Source of the DNA: Diadema setosum
Taxonomy: Eukaryota > Echinodermata > Echinoidea > Diadematoida > Diadematidae
Assembly: GCA_033980235.1 (NCBI GenBank)
Contig: CM067075.1
Span: 12,436,292-12,500,291 of the forward strand
Length of the DNA: 64,000 bases
Reading direction: 5' to 3'
Shown here: one piece after another, positions 58,601 through 64,000 of the stretch
Numbering within the stretch: the stretch's first letter is position 1
Layout of the letters: every line of letters begins with the position of its first letter
Translations under genes and position numbers: made by a program
Notes under the pieces: model-generated
Database searches by the model: none
Told to the model about the DNA's origin: nothing
What the model saw: only the letters and a program-made list of their open reading frames with translations

Positions 58601-59528
58601 CCTTGAGACTTCATTCGTGGTATCATCCCGTAAGAAGTCAAATGTTTGAATCACAGAGATCGTAGGGATAGGTGAAGATTGATATTCATTTAGAGTGACA
58701 TGTATGTGAAGTATGGGGGAAGAGGAACGGAAGTCAGCCTAGCAACCAGAAGCAAACAGTCTGATATCGTTAATGGGCCAGATGACTCCATCTCCTCAAA
58801 CCGGAAAGACATGGTATCGAATCAAATAGGCGAAGAAACAAACAAACAAACAAAACAAAGCATTATAACGGCTGTTGACGGAGAAGTTCATAAAAACGCT
58901 GTCGGGCCAGGCACGTCACGCGGGCGATGTGCAGATTATTTTGTTATATTATTAGTAACGCTATGTGCAGAATGTTGCGTGCAGCATGGGACGTTACCGC
59001 AAAACTACCGAAACTAATTTACCTCAAACCGTGGGAAGCGTGCGACCGTGACGCGACGGAAAAACAGGGGAGGTGTGGGGGAATTGTTTGGCTGCAGGCC
59101 CTATACTCGAATTTACGGCAATTTTCATTCGGAATTTGTGATGATTTTTTGACTGCCAACACTCTGTCATCACTCCCCTGTCATTGCCGAGTGTGTCGGC
59201 GTGCTTCCTCTCTATAGTCCCCTTTTGGTATCGGATGGAGTCGCGTTTCTTTGCCATGGTCAGAGCAGGAACACCACTCTGACTCTCTGTTTAAATTGAT
59301 GTTCATGAACATACAGAAATTAGAATCACACAAACGTACTGGTAGGCCTTTAATTACATTCTGACCTAAAATATAAAGAGAAGTTTCAAAATATCATAGT
59401 ATAAAAACACACATATAACACACACACAAACATACTGATAACTGAAACATTACAGTGTGTACCGCTGTTGAAATGATGCCACTGACCTACAAACAAATCT
59501 TCACTTGAATGTTTTTGCTTTCAATTTA
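55656..59528. other. Non-coding, no gene recognised
   Basis: GT repeat at 55908-55942 and an A-run at 56417-56436. Perfect palindrome TCCAGATCTAGATCTGGA at 57180-57197. Frames up to 105 residues show no domain. AAAAGGGCAATGTACCGG near 55967 looks like a TE end without a visible partner. Confidence 0.4.
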
Positions 59529-60142
59529 CAGTTCGAATCGATTACAGTATATCCGGCCATGTCGGGACCGGTGCTCATCCGGATAAGCGAATTGGCCGGA
59601 TATGGGAGACACAATGTTAATGTATTATAGCTGCCGTCCAAGCTGCCGTCCCAGTGCACTGGCAGCTAGGCAGGTAGCGTACCCCGCAACGGTGGTGTAA
59701 TCTATACTAGCCTGCGCAAAATTGTAGTCCCTTAAATGAAAGAAGGATATCCTTCAGAGGGGTGAAGATTCAGGTGTGAGTTTCTTCAGTTTGTCTCCCT
59801 CTACAAATTAAATTTGTTAAGATTGCAACTGCAGATCAGCAGTTGCGATCTTAACAAATTCAATTTGTAGACTGAGGCAAACTGAAGAAACTCACACCTG
59901 AATTGTAGTCCCTTCTTTACAAAAATAAAGTAGTATTATCTTTATGTGAAAATAACACATGTTTTACCTCATTAGATACTGAGAAACCTATCATGCACAT
60001 CTTATGAAATTAGTGAAATAGATCCATGAAAGTCACTTGTTTTCTCAATTTTTGGATGTAAAAAAAGTTCTTCACTGCTTGAACGCGTCCGGATATTGGA
60101 GATTTCCGGATAAAAGGAGGCCGGATAATCGAGGTCGAACTG
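59529..60142. mobile_element. Pogo/Tigger-like MITE
   Basis: The right end reads, inverted, CAGTTCGACCTCGATTATCC. The left end CAGTTCGAATCGATT, interrupted by a few bases, continues ATATCCGGCC. TA stands on both sides (59527-59528, 60143-60144). CAGTT...CTCGATTATCCG termini with TA duplication are typical of pogo-like families. It contains a nested hairpin (59766-59902) and no transposase. Confidence 0.75.
59766..59902. mobile_element. Hairpin nested in the pogo-like MITE
   Basis: Arms of about 64 bp begin ATTCAGGTGTGAGTTTCTTC and end at a 6-nt loop near 59833. They are nearly perfect inverted copies. TTGTAGTCCCTT occurs on both sides (near 59723 and 59905), possibly a duplication. Confidence 0.7.
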
Positions 60143-60534
60143 TAAATATACAATGAATACTATTGTGTATACTCTGAATCAAATTATTGTGGGGTTCACA
60201 TTATCACATTAAAGGGAAGGAAGATGCAGTTTCTATAACAGCTAGGGCATCGATTGATAGCATGATTTTGCAGTATATTTTGTTTTATTTTCGAACCAAT
60301 TTGAGTATTGTGATATTGCATGATTTATTATGCAAGAGGTTAAGCTATACTAGCAGGCTTCGAGATCTTATGAGGTCCTACCATGCTATTATACGGAATT
60401 TGTATGTCAGCTGAGGAACGCGACGATTCAGACCATGAAAAAAAAAAAAAGAAAACTACTGACAGCCAATTAAGAAACAAATCATACTACCATCTATTGC
60501 CTATTTCTGTGCAATTTTATGCAAATAAGGTAAA
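60143..60534. other. Non-coding
   Basis: AT-rich. A 75-residue frame (60187-60414) has no recognised domain. Confidence 0.35.
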
Positions 60535-60720
60535 TTTCAAAGGTTCGTTAATCTAAACATGAAACAAGCTTCGTTATTCTGAACATTCATTAATCCGACA
60601 ACGAAAAGAAGGTGCGTACTTACCAACCTTCAGAATTACGAAACTTATTTCCTTTTCGAATTAACGAACCTTCGGAAAAACAAACTTTTTTCTTTCATTT
60701 TCGCATTAGGGAATCTTGAC
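60535..60720. repeat. GAACCTTCGGAATAA-motif array, copy 2
   Basis: The left half carries AAGGTTCGTTAATC and TTCGTTATTCTGAA. The right half carries the inverted CTTCAGAATTACGAA and GAATTAACGAACCTTCGG. The two halves are thus inverted around about 60620. Related to 52215-52400. Confidence 0.6.
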
Positions 60721-61789
60721 GCTAACTTATCTAAACGTGGTGACATCATTTGTTATGTATGTTTTCAGCGAAACCTTTGTTTACCATAAACGGGTTGAAT
60801 TGTACTCTATGCATTAAGGTGTGCTATTGTCACAGGATTAAATATCTGATACCTCGTTGCTTTGAATACGATAGGTCAGTCTGCGATTGGATTTTAGCAA
60901 AGTTATATTGGCACGTTATAATAACGTATTGTATTGCATGCTACACGTATTTCCAAGAAGTGACGCAGCCGACCTCCGCAAACATGGCAAAAGTTAATTT
61001 TGAGCTAATTGCGTATGAAGTTTTGGCCTTGGTAAAAACCATGATTACGTTCATATATCCCGTGTAATGCTCCCTTACAAGAGAATAGAATTTTGTTCTA
61101 CTGTTCATAGCACTGGTTCATCAATCCCTGTGAAAATCCACCGCGTCAGTTCATGGAAAAGCGCGAAGGCGTGTTTCCGCTGCAATTTCACAAACTGACA
61201 CGAACTACCACGTAGGTCTGTTTTTGCTGTTGTTGGTGGTGGTGGTGGTGTTTGTTTGTTTGTTTGTTTGCTTTGGGGGGGGGGGGGGGGGGAGGGGTGT
61301 CTGTACATATTTATGTCCCCCCCACCGAAAGTACAGACTAACCATAGCAATACACAGTGACCGACAACATACCTACCACAATGGTTAACCTCAGTATTTC
61401 TCGTCCATAACATACATATTTCACATACTCTACACTATAAATCATAATGACGATATTACTTCTGTGATTTTTAGGGCAATTCCTCTGTGTATAAGCAGCA
61501 AATGACACGATTATAACGTTGTATGTATTTTAGGTGTGTGTTTTTTTTAATTGCGCATTGCAAAGGTGATGAATAAGAATACATTTAACGCCAAAAGAGA
61601 GGGAGGATGAAAGTCAGACGTAGTTTATCGACGCACTGCAGGGAGTAGTGCCAGTGGATAAAGTGACAGTGTAGGATACAAAGGATAAAACAATAGTAAT
61701 ACCAAGGGAATTCGGATGATCTTTTAATATAGGTTTTCCCGGCCAATTTTGAAGTTTTGTCAGTCCAGTGATAGAAGGTTCATTCAGTT
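60721..61789. other. Non-coding with GT/GTTT repeats and a G-run
   Basis: TGG and TTTG repeats at 61225-61270 and a G-run at 61276-61292. A 105-residue frame at 60750-61067 shows no family signature. Confidence 0.4.
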
Positions 61790-62655
61790 TAGTAAAAACC
61801 CTCGTTATCGCACAGTCTGTCTTTCAAAATTGCAACTTGTGCGTTTAATTTAGCATTTCGATCAATGAAATTTGCACATCAATTCGCACGAAAAAAGGGT
61901 CTACGTTCATTCAAATTCGCCATCTCTCGCAGAAAAGTGTATTTAGGTCATTCAATTTCGCGAATGGGCAGTCAAACTCCAAACGAATTAATTCAAATTT
62001 ACGTCATGTTATTTCCCTTATAACTCGAATTGGTTGTTCTGTAACGCCCCCTTTTTTAATACATGTCATTATTGGCCTACATGTACCAATACTACAGATT
62101 AACTTCATCGTCTTACCGTCATGACAGCACAAGTTATGAGATACAGACGTATTTCTGAAGAGGACAGAGAAAGAATTATAGAAACATTTGAGGATCATAA
62201 CCTTGGCTTCCTAGAACTGGCCGACACACTCGGAAAAAAGCGCTCAACGGCCAGATAAGTTGTGGCCACATGCACTATCTTCAGACTGCGAGACTCAATA
62301 AGTACATTGGAAAAAAAATGTTGCCAAAATCTATAAAATGAATACAAAAATATGAAATGTTACGATGCTTACAAAACAATAGCTATGATGAAAGAAAACA
62401 GAGAAAGAACCAAAGCAAAAGCATGTCTGCTATAAAATAGACTGCAGAACATGTTAAATTGGACGGCATTGCCCCAAAATGAATTTGAATGAACGAGCGC
62501 AGCATGTGACTATATCATTCTAAAGTGAATGAACGAATAGTGAAATGGTGCTTGTCTTGTGAATTTCAGTTGAAAAGTGTTGATCAGAATGAGTTTAAAG
62601 TTTATTTGAATGCTCCAAAATGAATTTGAATGAAGAGATCATAAAATTGAAATAC
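61790..62655. mobile_element. Element with inverted GAATTTGAATGAA motifs and transposase remnant
   Basis: Motifs such as CGTTCATTCAAATTCG (61910-61990 side) are matched by GAATTTGAATGAACG on the far side (62460-62640). A short transposase-like coding piece lies between. Outer limits are approximate, and no target duplication was defined. Confidence 0.5.
62121..62258 (+). pseudogene. Transposase N-terminal helix-turn-helix fragment
   Basis: 45 residues from ATG 62121. The segment YRRISEEDRERIIETFED and then LELADTLGKKRSTAR has the spacing of a transposase DNA-binding helix-turn-helix (Tc1/mariner-IS630-like type), followed by TAA at 62256-62258. No DDE/D catalytic part follows. It is probably a remnant of the transposase that moved the surrounding motif-bearing element. 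The exact superfamily is uncertain. Confidence 0.5.
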
Positions 62656-62900
62656 CGAACATGTCATCCAGGCTAAATTGTGCTAAACTGAATGCAGCAA
62701 TAAGGAGTTGGATTGAAAGAGGTGCGAAATTGGCCGGGAAAACCTATAAGAGCGCTTTCCCACTGGAAATTATAATCAAGAAAAAAATATTTGGGGAAAA
62801 ATGCTTGAGAATTACAGAGGGACATGGAGGGTGTAATATGCTTTGCTATACAACTTGCCTAACGCTATAAGCAAGCCACATTACAATCATGTACCTACTG

Positions 62901-63093
62901 CACTCTAAAAACGCAAATGTTGAATCAACATTTAAAAGGGCCGAGGAGTGACAGCATTTTTTGAAGTGTTGCATCCAACTTTTAAGATAACATTTTAAAT
63001 GTTGAATCTAGCAGGAAAACCAACACTTTGAAAATGATGTTGTCACTCCTCGGCCCTTTTAAATACTTATTCAACATTTGTGTTTTTAGAGTG
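62901..63093. mobile_element. MITE with 60-bp TIRs
   Basis: Arms start CACTCTAAAAACGCAAATGT and, inverted, CACTCTAAAAACACAAATGT, and share AAAAGGGCCGAGGAGTGACA. Element of 193 bp. The target duplication is unclear. Non-coding. Confidence 0.85.
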
Positions 63094-63244
63094 TGAGATG
63101 TTTATTGCTCCTGCAGAAACTCCTGCATGGATTGTGATGAAATGTTGCTCCGGTCGTTTAGCAGATAAACCAATACTCTGAAAACATAAAACACTGAACG
63201 AGGATGTGAATATGATTATAGGAAACTCACATTCTTACTCCAAT

Positions 63245-63560
63245 TATTGTAATGTAACTATTATGTCATTCCATTACGATACTAATTGAGTTACAAGTTT
63301 ATACCTGTGTAAAATTTATGCGTACTGCCTTCCTTTGCTCTGCTTCCTTGAACACCCAATCCTGTATTCTTATGTGAAGATGCTACGTCATCATCCTCGT
63401 TCATTATGATTTGTTATGAATTTTCACAACATTCTTAGTCCTCATCCCAATCACTATGAATAAATTCTACTGATCCAATAACCCAGCGCTTATAACTGCT
63501 CTATAGATGTTCAGATTTTAAAGTTAAAAAAAAAAATAATAATTTGAAGGTCTCCTTTAA
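63245..63560 (+). repeat. Dispersed repeat, copy 2
   Basis: Direct relative of 33512-33812 with the same block order, ending in TTTGAAGGTCTCCTTTAA. It includes CCAGCGCTTATAACTGCTCTATAG, which resembles an L2-like tail. This may hint that the family is a LINE or SINE. Confidence 0.65.
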
Positions 63561-63713
63561 GGGGTTTCCATCCCTTGTGGTATCGTGGTCTATAAATGAT
63601 GTTCAGTTTCGTCAACCTAAAAGGTCTGCAGCTGTTCCAGGTTTCTGTGCGCAGTTTCCACATGATAGTCCGATTAATCTGCTCCTCCTCTTCTGTAAAG
63701 ATATTAAAGGGAT

Positions 63714-64000
63714 TGTATAGTTTTGGTTGAGAACTAACTTCAGGCTTCAAACATTTTTGTTGAGATAATGCTTACGAAATGCTAAAGAGCATGTAATTCC
63801 AAGAGCAATTCAACGTTTATTTGATAAAAATTGGTTTTGAAATGGCTGAGATATCCAAAATAGAGCAATCCTAATAGGCAGACATTTAATACGAGCTCCC
63901 TTGTGGAGACACTGTATTAGCATAAGTTTGAATGATAATAATGTAAACTTATTTGTTTATAACATTGCTTTACGTATTCACAATATTGCCTGAAGCAAAC
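63714..64000. mobile_element. TTAA-type MITE, copy C (incomplete)
   Basis: It starts TTAAAGGGATTGTATAGTTT and follows copies A and B through GAGCATGTAATTC, CAACGTTTATTTGA and GAAATGGCTGAGATAT to about 63865. The second arm is not seen before the window ends. Confidence 0.65.

Noticed and set aside
60750..61067. 105-residue frame rich in cysteine and tyrosine
   Set aside because: No regular cysteine spacing, signal or domain, and its composition matches the AT-rich background.

Overview
The window is animal nuclear DNA. It is AT-rich, contains no operons, and is packed with microsatellites, LINE tails, miniature inverted-repeat elements (MITEs) and fold-back DNA. One intact single-exon rhodopsin-family receptor, a second broken receptor, a Gmr1-type gypsy element with a SCAN-like capsid, and the MITE families together suggest a marine deuterostome. 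A sea urchin or other echinoderm is my best guess. This rests on family knowledge and was not confirmed by any search.

Layout. 0.6-1.85 kb: a fold-back element made of a degenerate GGTCTA motif. 2.4-9.2 kb: a very large imperfect palindrome (two arms of about 2 kb) around a TTTCGT-motif element, with MITEs nested in it; pieces of the same structure recur at 25.7-27.3 kb. 10.7-14.9 kb, minus strand: a decayed LTR-type retroelement (gag, protease, integrase tail, RT, RNase H). Its gag is split by a DNA element, and its integrase core is missing. 15.4-16.0 kb: about 130-bp tandem repeats. 16.0-21.0 kb: a 5-kb fold-back element with a 5-bp target duplication, whose arms are tandem arrays of about 200-bp MITE-like units. 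22.7-24.65 kb: a satellite-like array of about 190 bp. 25.0-25.2 kb: a RecQ-like helicase fragment. 27.9-29.6 kb: two LINE 3' ends. 29.7-34.9 kb: MITEs and an inverted repeat that contains a tiny hairpin insertion. 35.6-36.8 kb: the only convincing intact protein gene, a seven-transmembrane receptor. 38.6-40.05 kb: a TIR-bounded element carrying a broken SAP/SWIM-type coding segment. 42.2-43.6 kb: a probable TIR element. 45.0 and 46.3 kb: SINE and L2-like tails. 47.8-48.5 kb: hairpins embedded in TA microsatellites. 53.3-54.1 kb: a receptor pseudogene. 59.5-60.1 kb: a pogo-like MITE. 61.8-62.65 kb: an inverted-motif element with a transposase N-terminal fragment. 62.9-64.0 kb: further MITEs.

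The genes do not form a pathway. Apart from the receptor, the window records repeated and nested transposition. Paralogous copies inside it supply natural empty sites, so several insertions and their target duplications can be read directly. A recurrent theme is elements built from 10-20 bp degenerate motifs arranged in inverted halves. The 5-kb fold-back element, the roughly 5.5-kb palindrome and the motif arrays are the least conventional structures here.
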